Source: Endocalyx cinctus (Eukaryota; Ascomycota; Sordariomycetes; Amphisphaeriales; Apiosporaceae). From it: a DNA stretch of 64,000 nt. The stretch is taken from contig BCKC01000005.1 in assembly GCA_001600455.1 (NCBI GenBank), positions 3,782,001-3,846,000 on the forward strand, in the 5' to 3' direction. A model generated the notes under the pieces. That model did no database searches. It worked only from the letters and a program-made list of their open reading frames with translations, and was not told the origin of the DNA. Of the stretch, positions 34,566 through 45,900 are shown one piece after another (positions within the stretch are counted from its first letter, which is position 1; every line of letters starts with the position of its first letter). A program made the translations under genes and the position numbers.

Positions 34566-37500
34566 GAGTGACATTGACTTAATAGGAAGTAATTAAGTAA
34601 CAAATAAAAAGTGAGCTTTCAGTCTAAGAAAATCTTTTGTTTTCAGTGAAAATGTCTCATGCCCTTATTACTTTATCCTGCTCGCTTCCCCCTATTTTAA
34701 CTGTCACTGACTAATTACTCAACTGAACTGGCAGAATGGCAGAATGGCAGACTACCTAACTACCTAACCTAGGTAGGTCTTTAAGTGGCTAAGTTGTGGC
34801 GGTGCAATAGGGATTTCCTAGAAGAGCTTTTCCTTTCTGCACATATTGAGTGTTGCGAAATATACTTGTGATATTGAACAAGGACTAGGAAACCGCGGTG
34901 CGGAATGACGTATTTATAGCTGGGTGGAAGTCAGGTTTAAGGGGTTGTTCTCTAAGGCAGAAATTGGTCATATCCTCAGGGGAGAACCGGATATCATATG
35001 CAAGTCTCATAGCAAATATGGTCTTTTTGCTGAGGGGGAAACTTCAGAATGTCGATTGAACTTTTATATATATATAAATTATCTCGCGGTGAGTGATGGA
35101 ATAGGGGTGCCCACGTAAAATATATAAGACGCTGACGCCAGTACGATCCTATAGTGACAACGACAACAGCAATAGTAACAACGCAAGGCTCTTTTCCACG
35201 TCGCCTACGCCACGTATGCCCTACTCATACATAATACCAATTCAGGTATACATGTGCTTAGTCCTTTATAGTAGGACCCCATAGGAACCCACGATCTCCC
35301 CATGAGGGAAGGTTTACTCCTATGGGGGCCCCCACGAAAGAAAACAATTTCCCAAGAAAGAAAAGAAAATTTAGAGAAAGAAAATTTAATTAAAAATTAA
35401 TATATATACAATTTTAGTTTGAAGGAAGAAAAATATTTTGATACTAATTATTTCGTGATTACTTTATTCGTTTTTACCCCCATGGGACTCCCAAAGAGTC
35501 GTGGGGCTTGGCGTAGGATAGGAGTATAAAGCCCTTTATGTGGTCCCTTCCGTCTCGCCGCGCCCCCGCTGTCACTAAGCGTCCTCCGGTGTCTTGCGAA
35601 AGATGCCTCGGCCGTCTGGGTTACACAGACAGATAAGTAGATGCAGTTCCCGCGTCGAGTAGGTAATACTAACTCGGTAATATAGAAAGCGGGATCCGTT
35701 GCGGCCCGTGTGCTGCGGGAAACCGCATGTGTGAAGATGTGAGTTTGTCACCAGTATTATGTGTTGAGACGCCACGTTAATAACGTGTTTATTAATCGTT
35801 ACCGACAGATCTCCCCGGCTGCCGTCGCCGTTCTCGTCACCGCTACTATAACCTACGACGAGGCTAACCAAGACGTGAGTACCGCAACGCCTGCGCACGC
35901 TGCCAGAGCCTCGCTAACGTGACACTAGTGGTGACCGCCTGGGTGGATTCCGGCGTGGCTGCCGAGCGGATGCTTCCCAAAGGTAAGCAGCATGCTGGCG
36001 CCACCGAAACTCCCCAGCCTCTGGGTTTTACTCCCGTCGCGCCCGCCGCCCCCTCGCTGCCCTCGGGGGTCCTGCCCCGTGCCATCACCAAACTCTCCCC
36101 CAGCTGTCTTCCCCGCGCCGCCGCACGTTTGTTTGTCCTTTTGTTTTAATTTTTTATAACGGCGCACGAAAACTGACAGAGAATTCGTTCGGGTTTTCTA
36201 CCTAACCTAGTAAGTAGTGGTATAATAAGAATACTAATGATAAAAAAGAATTGAGTAATCATTTACATAAGTACGGCCTATGGCAACGTCTGAGTAACTG
36301 AGGTCCGTATCTTTCTTTTGGTAGTATCTCCAGATACCTTCTTTCAGCATACACTACTAGTCTTGACAGCCTATGTATAGGTTTCCCTCTTCACATTCGG
36401 GCGCAGCTGTCCACGACTTATCCATAAGTCAGCCTATGTCTCTACCATCTAAGTCGATTCAAGGGCCGTTAATAGTGGCCTACCTCCGGGTCGCATTCAC
36501 CGGACGGGAGCGAATCTTCCTTTACATCGTCCGATAAGTTGGTCGGCTTTGGCCCGCGAAGTATCCAGGTCTCAGCCGCTATTGATGAGTTGGTTTGTGA
36601 GATCAAATTTCATTTTAATCAATATCAGTTTCGATTAAGACGATGGTATTTGTTTCGTAAGCCAACTGGATAATGGTCGCCAGATACATCGTAATGGGCA
36701 TATCATACACTACTTTGACCGTAGAATACAGTCTTGTCAAAGGTATAATTTATTGCCCGCTGGTAACTTTCAAAAATACTCCATCTTAGTCAAAAGTAGA
36801 ATAAATTCTGCTTTATGTGTAAGTATTCGTGAATGTCGTCCGGTATGCCTACGCTACTATGTCCAGAGGCGCGCCGATAATTTCAATCGCTAATACTGCC
36901 GCGCAAAAGGCGAGCAAAACTCTTACCATAAGCTGCGCCGTTGTGCTTATTCGCCTTGAAAAGAATTTAATAGAGAGAGATAGCCAATAAAAGCGCTTTA
37001 TCCTAACTAGAAATAGTTTCGTTTGGAACTAAGACGGGGTGGCAATCAAAGATATCACCGTCCGTATTGTTTGTATGTTCAGGTATGGGCATTTACTTGC
37101 TGAAATAAGAACTTAGGCAGTTCTCATATAATAGCAAACTTTAACGTTTAGTTAGTAGTATTATAATAGATCTCGAATGATCATATCATTAATTCCTTAC
37201 CATTATTCCATACGAATCGCTACGAAGACGGGCCAGCTATATATCCACAGGGCCTGGTTAAATTAACTCTAGGCCCGTCTCTAAGTATCTTCACGTCACA
37301 ATACATATATCAAAACGCGTTGGATAATAAAGGGTAATATGAAGAGGTCTACATATTAAATTACTACCCAGGGTAGCCGATGGGTGCAAGTATGCTACGC
37401 ATCCGAGCTGCCACCATGCATGTTGGACATTGATTGGGTCCGGTAAATACTGAAGATATATATTTTGGGACTGAAAACAAAGTCAGAAGGGAATTGAAAA

Positions 37501-37605
37501 CCCATAAATTCGCCAGTAACCATGGAGGTCCTCATAACCTTGTCGTTTATCACTATTTGAATCGTAGTCATTCTATCACATTCGTAACGAAATAACTTTA
37601 CAAAG
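34566..37605. other. Intergenic region with possible inverted-repeat element and a GC-richer island
   Basis: No intact gene was recognised in 3 kb. It includes a possible inverted-repeat element (about 35262-35545) and a GC-richer stretch (about 35550-36150) containing short frames on both strands, none with a recognisable domain. From 36150 to 37600 the sequence is ordinary AT-rich spacer. Confidence 0.45.
35262..35545. mobile_element. Possible MITE-like element with imperfect terminal inverted repeats
   Basis: The left arm (about 35262-35335) contains CTTTATA, CCCACGA and CTATGGGGG in order. The right arm read in reverse complement (35545-35473) contains CTTTATA, CCCACGA and CATGGGGG in the same order with similar spacing. 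The core (35340-35470) is extremely AT-rich. There is no coding capacity. A target-site duplication could not be identified by eye. Confidence 0.35.
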
Positions 37606-38481
37606 ATGATTGTGATGATCTTTTTGTCACTGGCATTCGCAATCCCGTCGGCCATAGGCTATTCCAACTCCCCTAAAAGACATGTTCAATGTGACCGGTC
37701 CCTCCTCACGGAAGTCACAAGCCGATACATCTCCGCGCAGAGTTCGGGGCAGATTCAATGGCTAGATAAGCTCTTGGCACCAAATGCCACGTTTGTTGAG
37801 AATAATCTACCCATTACACGGGGGAAATCAATCCTGAACCGAAGCATCAAGATCGAGCATATACGCCATATCTACGATCTTCACGAATGTGCCACTTTCT
37901 CCGAGGTTATCGCTTTGGACCCGATACCTGGAATCGTGATTGGCACGCAGCTTCGCATCACAACATCCAGTTCTATAGGACCCAAGATTTCCAAGATCGA
38001 CTCCATCGTGACAGGCGCCAACGATCTATACTTCAACGCTTCGCACACCCTACACTACGCCCTAGCCGAAGACTGGAGCCGCATCCCGGAGCCCGAGCGC
38101 GACACGCGGGAAACCCTAATCGCGGCCGCGGACGCCTATTACGCCTACTTCAGCGAGAATTCCACCCGCGTGCCCTGGGGAATCCCGTGCAATCGCCTCG
38201 AGGGCGGCGCGTACACGGCCGGGCCGGGCACTCCTACCGATACCTGTGACACGGGATTGCCCCCCTTTCCGGTGACCATGACGGGACGGAGGTATGTGGT
38301 GGACGAGGAGATCGGCTCGGTAGAGGTGATGAGCCACTTTGGTATTTTGGGACCTGATAGTCATGAGTTTAGAATTGAAAATGGTCAGTTGAGGTATATA
38401 CATGCCATGACGTTCTGTGGCGACACGCCGAACTGTGACGCCCCACCGTTTCCGGGGATTACAGAAGATGTAGGGTTTTGA
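37606..38481 (+). CDS. Secreted DUF8021-type protein (291 aa)
   Basis: The N terminus is a signal peptide (IFLSLAFAIPSAIGYS, cleavage probably near residue 20). The body has a domain seen repeatedly in secreted fungal proteins (DUF8021, related in fold to SnoaL/NTF2-like proteins): a first part with NATFVENNLPI and HECATFSEVIAL, then ADAYYAYFSENSTRVPWGIPC, NRLEGGAY, the GRRYVVDEEIGSVEVMSHFG block, DSHEFRIENGQLRYIHAMTFC and a Cys-containing end (GDTPNCDAPPF). Several N-glycosylation sequons (NAT, NRS, NAS, NST) and paired cysteines fit an extracellular protein. ATG codons at 37606 and 37615 both precede the hydrophobic core; I list the first. It is a single exon. The enzymatic role is unknown. 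Confidence 0.8.
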   Translation: MIVMIFLSLAFAIPSAIGYSNSPKRHVQCDRSLLTEVTSRYISAQSSGQIQWLDKLLAPNATFVENNLPITRGKSILNRSIKIEHIRHIYDLHECATFSEVIALDPIPGIVIGTQLRITTSSSIGPKISKIDSIVTGANDLYFNASHTLHYALAEDWSRIPEPERDTRETLIAAADAYYAYFSENSTRVPWGIPCNRLEGGAYTAGPGTPTDTCDTGLPPFPVTMTGRRYVVDEEIGSVEVMSHFGILGPDSHEFRIENGQLRYIHAMTFCGDTPNCDAPPFPGITEDVGF

Positions 38482-39034
38482 GAATTGGTTTCATCTGATT
38501 TCCTTTCACCTACCCCCCTTTCTCTTACGGGGCTATGCAAATACCTAAGGGCTTCGATATAGATCGTAACAGATGAAAATATCGAGCTGAAAGCAGAAAT
38601 GGACGGAGCGTTGAACATAAGGGGGGGATAATGTGCCTTTTAATTATGCAGTATAACATTAGTAGATATCTAAAATGGAACTGGAGAAGCGCCATTTGAC
38701 GATAGAAGTGAATATAGATTCACGTAGTTCTTATGAAGCTTTATATCTGCTTTCTATAGATTATACAAGTCAAGAATTGAGTCACCGCGATTCAGGCCAA
38801 TCAATCGATTGTTCGGTTCCTTCCTCGTCATAAAGTTTAAGGTAAATGGTTTCTCCACCATCAAAATAATCTTTCGCAATAACCCTGTTCATGTCTAGAC
38901 CTTGGTTTTCGAGGTCGACAAGCATTCGGATCAACGACTTCTTCTTAAAGAAGATATCGCAGTACCAGCCAGGACGACACGATCATGTGTAATGTTCTAT
39001 AGCTAGTGCCTAATCACAGATTTTCCGGGGAATA
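38482..39034. other. Spacer containing a minus-strand ORF that may be the last exon of the next gene
   Basis: On the minus strand, 38967-38782 is an open frame with protein-like composition (KKKSLIRMLVDLENQGLDM, then AKDYFDGGETIYLKLYDEEG) ending in TGA. It lies about 70 bases beyond the preceding gene's probable donor, but I cannot find a junction that keeps phase, so it is left as unassigned. Confidence 0.4.
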
Positions 39035-39625
39035 TTATACGAGAAACATACCGAAAATACCCTCCACGAAACTATTCAGTGGCTTGTTCTCGTTGGCGTC
39101 CGTGCCTCTGGTGTGGCCATAGCTGCCTTCTCTCACATTAATCCACATGCAGCCGAAATCGCGATATCCTCGTCGATGCCAGCCCGCACCTCGGACCTTG
39201 CGCATAGACATGCGGACATCTGCGTTCCGCATCGGCGGCATTCCCAGCGACGGGAATGCGGGCGATTCCAGGGAAGCAAAGGCGCGGGCGCGAAACATAG
39301 CCCACTCGAAGTTCTCTATCCACACGCGTCCTCGATCAACTTGCTTCTGATGTTCCTTATGTCTCAAATACATATCGTACAAGTCGCCCTCGCCGTCCTC
39401 GCCGCCGTATGCTTCTTTTTCAGGCGCGGGAGGCACGGGGGCTTGACGAGGTCTCCCATGGCTATGATCTCTTCGTCGGGACGAGGAGGCCGGCTGGGAC
39501 TGAGCGCGTCGGGCGCGCCGCCTAGCTAGAGCACGCTCAAGTGCCAAATATTCTTCCGGTGTGCGCCCAACGGCCCTAGCTTGAAAACGCCGCCGAGCTT
39601 CTTCAATGTTGTCCGAAGATTCCAT
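39035..39625 (-). CDS. Hypothetical basic protein (196 aa as read; 3' end uncertain)
   Basis: The frame starts MESSDNIEEARRRFQARAVG and contains an Arg/Ala-rich helix (about 20-50), a low-complexity Ser/Arg/His/Pro part (about 42-70) and a more conserved-looking part (LYDMYLRHKEHQKQVDRGRV, then ENFEWAMFRARAFASLESP, and AGWHRRGYRDFGCMWINVRE). I do not recognise a family. Near the end, TTCG/GTATGT (39050-39056) looks like a real 5' splice site, so translation probably leaves this frame after FVEGIFG and continues in a downstream exon (see the ORF at 38967-38782). No signal or TM is seen. Confidence 0.55.
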   Translation of the reverse strand: MESSDNIEEARRRFQARAVGRTPEEYLALERALARRRARRAQSQPASSSRRRDHSHGRPRQAPVPPAPEKEAYGGEDGEGDLYDMYLRHKEHQKQVDRGRVWIENFEWAMFRARAFASLESPAFPSLGMPPMRNADVRMSMRKVRGAGWHRRGYRDFGCMWINVREGSYGHTRGTDANENKPLNSFVEGIFGMFLV

Positions 39626-40630
39626 ACTAATTATGATCCAACATCAACGAAAAATTTGTCTAATCTAGCACCGTCTGTGGGTGGAGCTAAGAATCAGGGG
39701 AAATTACATGATACAAACGGCGGGGACTATTAGATGCATTGGGCGCTAGTTGATCGAAGTGTTTTTTTGTTTCTTTTTCTGGTGAGTTATCATCATAGTA
39801 TTGCCATGATTGCTTTTTCACGATAGGCAGCTATTCAAATATCATGGTAGAACAATGCTCTGAGACAGTACTACAAGGTTTCGTTACTTATGGGTTCAAA
39901 TGTGGTACAAGTTGGCTCATTCCAGAATATACTAATGACAGAGTCTAGATTTGTACCCTATGTTAACGACGCCATGCATTTCTCGGCGCTCGCTATCGAG
40001 GCCATCTGGAATGCTTCATTTATGGCCCGGTTGTATTTAGCATGACATCACTGAAGCCCTATCTGATTGTATCCAGTTGATTGAAATGTCATGAAGTAAA
40101 CATTATAGCATTGTCCTCGAAATATCTTGTTCACTTTATAGAATTCAAATCTTTTTTTTTCTTTCTTTTTTTTTTAAAAAAAAAAGCAGTATTAGAATTC
40201 AACTGAATAATCCCATATTATTCAGTCATGTAGTGCAGCATAATTAGCTTCGTTACCAATATTGCCTTCAGGAATCTAGGGGGATCTAGATGCGAGTGAG
40301 TGAGACAAGCCCGCATCATTCGGTTGCATTGATCGACTCCGCCTCCAACGACTTCAATTATTAACATGGCAAAAGAAGTCTGACACTTGCAACCTGCACG
40401 AGTTCCATTTCACTCGAATCTCATTCGCTCGGGATCGTGTCACTGTGTAGGCAGCCGGCTTGCTAAGCCAGAGCTTCACATAGTTAAGTACCCCACTACG
40501 AAAACACGTGAACATGCCGAGTATCAGCAGTTAAGAAGCTTCGTGCCAGTTGCATCCATATATCCCGGCTATAGAGCAGATGGTCAAAACGTGCTAGAGT
40601 ATCATGGCAGGCACTCGGAGAGCTACGTAT
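39626..40630. other. Intergenic spacer
   Basis: Nothing recognised. A mixed T-run/A-run (about 40150-40187) can form a hairpin. Confidence 0.55.
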
Positions 40631-41842
40631 CTATCCAAGCCGCAAGGCGCACTTGGCTAGCTCCTGTTTGACGGTGTCGTCGTGAGGAAGGTATTGGCAA
40701 GCAACCCTTAACAGCTTCCTCGCCTGGTCCCTATCCCCAAGCTCGCGGAAAGCTACGGCGGTGCGGTAGTAAATCTTGCCGATCTGGGTGGCGCCAGGGA
40801 ACGACAGCATAGCTTCTTCTTCAGGATCCACTTCGTTCTCGTCCGCTCCGCTGGCGTGGCGCATCATGTGGATGGTCCGCATACCCCAAAATCGAAGCTC
40901 CTCCCAGTCTTGTAATTTGAGATAAACCAGGCAGGTGTTCGCAACGAGCTGGACTCGAAGATGCAGTCTTTCGACCTGACCATTACGGCCCTTATAAGGA
41001 TCTTCCTCCAGCTGGCGAGAGAAGAAGTCGTCGGCATGAACGTGCCGCTGGCGACCTTTGACTACGATGTGCATCGCCTCCCACGCTTTGTTGTACAACG
41101 CCAGCGCGGTTTTATACTGTTGTTTCTTAAGCGCCTCGTTTCCTTCAACTTTTAGACGAGTGGTTTCGGCCAGGCACCTTTCCGGCGACGGCGCCGGAAT
41201 GCTTTGCTCGGCCTTTAACTCGTTCACGATGGTAGGATTAGGCGTTGGGTCTCCCTCGACCAAAAAAGCGCCAAGATTTTTCACCATAGCCCAAGGCATC
41301 AACAGTCGACGTTGGAGTTGCTTGGAGATATGTTTCTCATCCCAATCCGGCGTGTGAGGGTCTCGGAGAAGAAGGGTGAGTCGTAAGAATTGATTGAGGC
41401 CGGTGTTGGACAGGTCGGAATAAAACCAAGTCTTGGTAAATGCGGGCAAATCGTCGAGGAGGATGACAAACTTCTGCAACCCATAATCCACGCCAGGCAT
41501 GACGGCCGTGACGGTAGCGCGCAAGCTGTATCCGGTGAATCGATCGGCGCGATCGGCTCTCATCAGGATGGGTACGTGACCTTCGAGGGCGACATGGTCG
41601 GAAGCTTCGACCCAAGGAGTCTCGATGCTGATGAAAACATTGAGGTCGCGAAATATTTTGCGAGCTTCGTAGTAGATCTGTCTATTCAACCGGAACAAGA
41701 CCAAGGCTTTACGATAATCATAATCGGTGTATTCATCTCGTTTGTGAAGACGATTGGCGTCGGGATTAAGGATAATAGTGTAGATATATTCTCGGATCTC
41801 GGCGGGGAGAGTAAGGAAGGTGGGCTTTTCTTGATCGCTCAT
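40631..41842 (-). CDS. F-box-like protein with TPR region (403 aa)
   Basis: The N terminus, FLTLPAEIREYIYTIIL, is the F-box-like helix pair common in filamentous fungi (usually LPPEIRxxIY), followed by LNRQIYYEARKIFRDLNVFI, another hallmark of this class. The second half carries tetratricopeptide-like helices: RLKVEGNEALKKQQYKTALA followed by LYNKAWEAM (about 240-268), RVQLVANTCLVYLKLQDWEE (about 305-325), and IGKIYYRTAVAFRELGDRDQ with ARKLLRVAC (about 360-388). The combination suggests a scaffold or SCF-type adaptor, with Skp1 binding not demonstrated. It is a single exon. The start is the first ATG and is followed directly by the F-box-like part. Confidence 0.75.
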   Translation of the reverse strand: MSDQEKPTFLTLPAEIREYIYTIILNPDANRLHKRDEYTDYDYRKALVLFRLNRQIYYEARKIFRDLNVFISIETPWVEASDHVALEGHVPILMRADRADRFTGYSLRATVTAVMPGVDYGLQKFVILLDDLPAFTKTWFYSDLSNTGLNQFLRLTLLLRDPHTPDWDEKHISKQLQRRLLMPWAMVKNLGAFLVEGDPTPNPTIVNELKAEQSIPAPSPERCLAETTRLKVEGNEALKKQQYKTALALYNKAWEAMHIVVKGRQRHVHADDFFSRQLEEDPYKGRNGQVERLHLRVQLVANTCLVYLKLQDWEELRFWGMRTIHMMRHASGADENEVDPEEEAMLSFPGATQIGKIYYRTAVAFRELGDRDQARKLLRVACQYLPHDDTVKQELAKCALRLG

Positions 41843-42907
41843 CTCGGGCGCTAGACACTTCGTTAAAACGGTAATCGATGAAAGGATAATAGGTAGAACG
41901 ACGGAATGAAAGGAGTAAATATCAACGTTTCGCCAAGGATGACGATTACTGATAAATCAATTCATCTATTATAATCATTTAAGAAGTTTCTGGTAGTTTC
42001 GGAGTAAGACGAGCTTCTTTCTTTCGTGTTGTAGCGGTGCGGATCTACGAGGACTTACCTACCACGTAGCATGCTGTACGTACTATATGTAGTAGATAAG
42101 TGCCCTGTATTTATAGATCCGTATCCGCTAAACACTACTAATTAGTACATATTTACCGCGGTGCTTACTTACTTAAGTACTTAAGTACGGTATCTCCGTA
42201 CTTAATGAAGAACAAAATATATGTTCGTGGCCAGGGATATTCGGGCATGATGCCAATTAGGTGAAAGTCCCGAGTAATTCGAATATTTGTCTATACACTT
42301 GAGAGCTTCAGTTACGTAGGTACGTACATTCTTTAATACACTACGTCTATGACAAGAGGATCGATGATTATTCCGTCCTCTCAGTTTCGCCGTAAATACC
42401 TCCTCGTGTGGGGGATTATACACAGTTCATACGGCATTGTCACTAACTAGGTTGACTGACTATCACTGCGTTGATTTTCCCATAATCACATTAACTAGAA
42501 TCGTCGACACGTTTCAACGACACTTATTACATATTTATTTGCTTGATCCTCACGAGGTGGCAGGTTAAAGAGATTTAATATGTCTTACGTCTATCGTGGA
42601 ACTAACTCTGAACTTATGGAAATACTGCAGGCCATTATTGACCAACATTTCCATCAATTGCTACATTTTCCCCCCATATCATAGCGTAACATATTTATGA
42701 CGAATACTTCATTCATATAATTCAGTTGCTAACCTACATGATTTTACCCCCTTATCGCCTTGCCAAACCCGCTCGCTGATTCGCTCAACTTGCGTTACGA
42801 GCATCAAACTGGAAAATCAAACCCAAACCCCCGGAATACAACAAAGAAAAAAAAAATACCAATATTATAAGTGATAGTGATAAATAAACAAAAAAACACC
42901 TTTAGAT
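41843..42907. other. Intergenic spacer with a perfect hairpin
   Basis: No gene. It contains a cluster of ACTTAAGTAC words and a perfect 10-bp stem hairpin at 42181-42205. Confidence 0.6.
42181..42205. repeat. Perfect inverted repeat (10-bp arms, 5-base loop)
   Basis: TTAAGTACGG, loop TATCT, CCGTACTTAA. It lies in a run of related TACTTAAG words and contains half of the recurrent CTCCGTAC word. Confidence 0.9.
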
Positions 42908-45900
42908 TTAATGACCGCCAAACTCCTCCGCCACCGAATCTAACTCGTCGAAATCTTTGATCACTAAACTTAATTCATCAGGACTACCCGAACGACCCCG
43001 AATCAGCACGCCGCCACCTCTAGTGGCATCCGACACGGGACTGGGCATGTCGTTCTCGTTTGGACTGATGTCCAAGAAATCACCCGTACCCGTGATACCT
43101 CCGGGGATGGGGAGATCTAAAGGTTGCGGGGGCTTCGAACGGCGAATACTCTGCATACGGGCAGGCCATTTCATGACGTCGTCGGAGCGTCCTGAATTAT
43201 TGCCCCCAAACGTCCCATGACTCCGGAGACTTCTACTGTAGTTCTTGGCTGCGACGTTATTGCTGTTATGGTAACCGGGAGGGATATTATGCGCCGAGGA
43301 TGAGTGCGACGGCGTGCGCACGCTGGTGTTGTCGTCCGAGTAAGCGCTGACGCTCATGGCGGAGGACGAACCACCGCCCCATTGACTCTGATACCCCGGG
43401 GTCGACCGCACGCTCCGCGGCGTATTCCAGCTAGCGTTGCTAGATCGGCTCGGGGGCGGGTACGGGAACTTGTGCCCTTGCGCCCGCACCATGCGCTGCA
43501 GAGGGTCGGCGACGACGCTGCCGGACGTGATCGAGTTGTCCGACTCGACGCTCTCGGCCCCGCTGTGCCACATCCGGGGCGCGATCCAGCAGTGCGAGAG
43601 CTCGTGGCTGGCCTCGGCCGCGTGACGCGAGACGCCCTTCCAAGGCGGTGTCTTGGTCCCTTTGAGCCGGGGCGACAGGTGGTACGACACGTTCTCCTTG
43701 TATCGAACGCCCGGGGAGTCCACCGACACGCTCGCCAGCGTCTGCAGGATACCGTATATAAGCACCCATCGCCCGCGCCGCGCGCAGAAGGGATCCGCCG
43801 CTCCGACCTGGTCCATCTTCTCGAACTTCACGTAGCTGCCGATCAGATCCGAGTGCGTGAACTCGGATCCGAGCGTGTAGATGTTCGTGGCTTCCGTATA
43901 GGCCAATTGGACTCGTCGCTCGAGGATACGTTCGTTTTCGGGTACCATGCCCGTTTGCTGTCTTCCGTTCTGTTTGTCTCTCTTCAATTTATCGCGCGCG
44001 CTATTACCGGAGGGCGAGTTTGCGGGAGGGATCGATTCCGGAACTAAGGGGTACGGGTGAGGAATGTGGGGGAATCGCATGCGGTTGTCAAACTCGATGA
44101 GCATGTCTGTGAGGGGGAGGTTGGCCGTGTCGGCGCAGAACGATTTGTTGCCGCTCTCCGACACCATCATCCACTTGCGGCTGCTGCGCGTCTCCGACTC
44201 GTCCCACACGATATCTCGGTTCACGAGGTAATCGTACAGGGCGCCGAAGTCCTTCTGAAGCCTCTGCGCCACCGTCCTAGTCAGCCACATATCCTCGCCT
44301 TCCACCGTCCTCGTCGCCCCCGTTCCGGCCGGGGGCGGCCAGCTACCGTACGTCTGAACGTAGTGGTTGGTGAAAAACTGCTGCAGCCGATCGGCCGCGT
44401 TGCGCGCCGTCCCGCTCGCCACCGGCCCCGAGCCGGGCCAGATATCGCCGTACGCGAAGTCGGCGAGCCGGCCCTCCGCCGCTTGCACGCGCAACTGCAT
44501 TTCGAGAGACGCGCGCTCGAGTAGGGCCCGAGTAATAGGGGTGATCTGCTTGAAATCCGCACACTCCTCGAGGCGGGAAAACATGCCTACGCAGTGTAGG
44601 AAAGCCTCGCGCCAACCCTCTTCCCACCGCACTTCGGCCGTTTCCGACCAGGCCAACATGGAGACGGCCGTCTCCGGGTCGTTGCGAGCATCGTCAATTC
44701 CCCGAGCCGATAGATAATTTAGTATAGCGCCGACGTTGTCCGCATCTTTCAACATGTACGTCTCGAGGCGTGCCAGGAGATCCGACAACGCTTGAAACAG
44801 CGACAACCCCACCAGAGACGCGTGATATAGGAGGGCGAAGACGTTACGGGTCGTAATGGCGTGTCGGTGTGCTTCTGCTTTGCTGAGCTGGGGAGGGGTA
44901 GGAAAGTACATTTCGTAGGAGATCTGGCCATCGGCGTCGATGAGGCTCGTGTCTTCCGAGACGGGAGGCGTTGGTTGTCCCGCCCTACCAAAGTGGTTGG
45001 TCGCGTGCGGTCGCAGAATGGGAGGCGCACCCGCGGGCGAAGGCGGCATATATAGCTGAGCGTCGAAGTCTTCCTCGGTAGATCCCTCTCGCAGCAAGGT
45101 TATGAGGAAACGAGATTCGGTCGCTTCGATGATGTGTGAGGAAAGTCGAAATGAAGGATTCGGCCGCTGGGGCTGGTCTTTCCGACCAAAGTACACCAAC
45201 ACGTCACCGTTTGGGTCCCACAACTCGGGATCTTTTCGCAGCTTATTCCACCTCTGAACAGGTTTACCGGTTCCAATCCACCTTTTGATGGGCGGTGCGG
45301 CGGGCAGCGGTGGTAATTTGACAGACGGCGGCGGCGACATAATCGGCTGGTAATCTGAAACCCACGCGGCAACTTGGGGACTCTGCGGTGTCCCTAACAT
45401 AGCTGACGGATCAAGAGAGTCTTCAGGCTCCAACTCGTTGTAAGGCCTGATAGTGGCTGCCGATGGAGGTCGGATGGTCAAGTCGACACCCTTCTTCTTC
45501 TTGATCCCGAACGTGAAAGCCTTGGTGAGCCCCTTGCGAACCTCCTCGCTCTTCTTGTCGATGGTGGTTCGAAATCCCGACCTCTCGATACCGGAGACGT
45601 CTTCGGTCTTCAGGACGGGTTTCCTAGCGCGAGCGTACGCGTAGTCGGGCATGGGGCCATGATTCGGTGGCGTATCCATTTCTCTCCTGCCACTTTCGCT
45701 TCCTCCGCTCTGACTGCTGCTGCTAGGCTGGCCAAGGCTGGCGATCTCGGCACGGTAGTTGATAAGATCGACATCCCGCGTAGACTCGGAAAATTTAAGA
45801 AAACGCGCGTTCGTCGTGCCGTATCCGGTCCCTTGCGGGAAAGGATACTCGTTTATGACGGAAACATCGTCATGTTCGGATACCCTAGCGCCTACGACAC

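Noticed and set aside
35919..36149. 76-codon frame and its antisense partner in the GC-richer island
   Set aside because: No recognisable domain, no splice partners; composition alone is not evidence of a gene.
43304..44047. 247-codon plus-strand frame
   Set aside because: Antisense shadow of the DUF8004 gene; Arg/Val-rich composition typical of a reverse frame.
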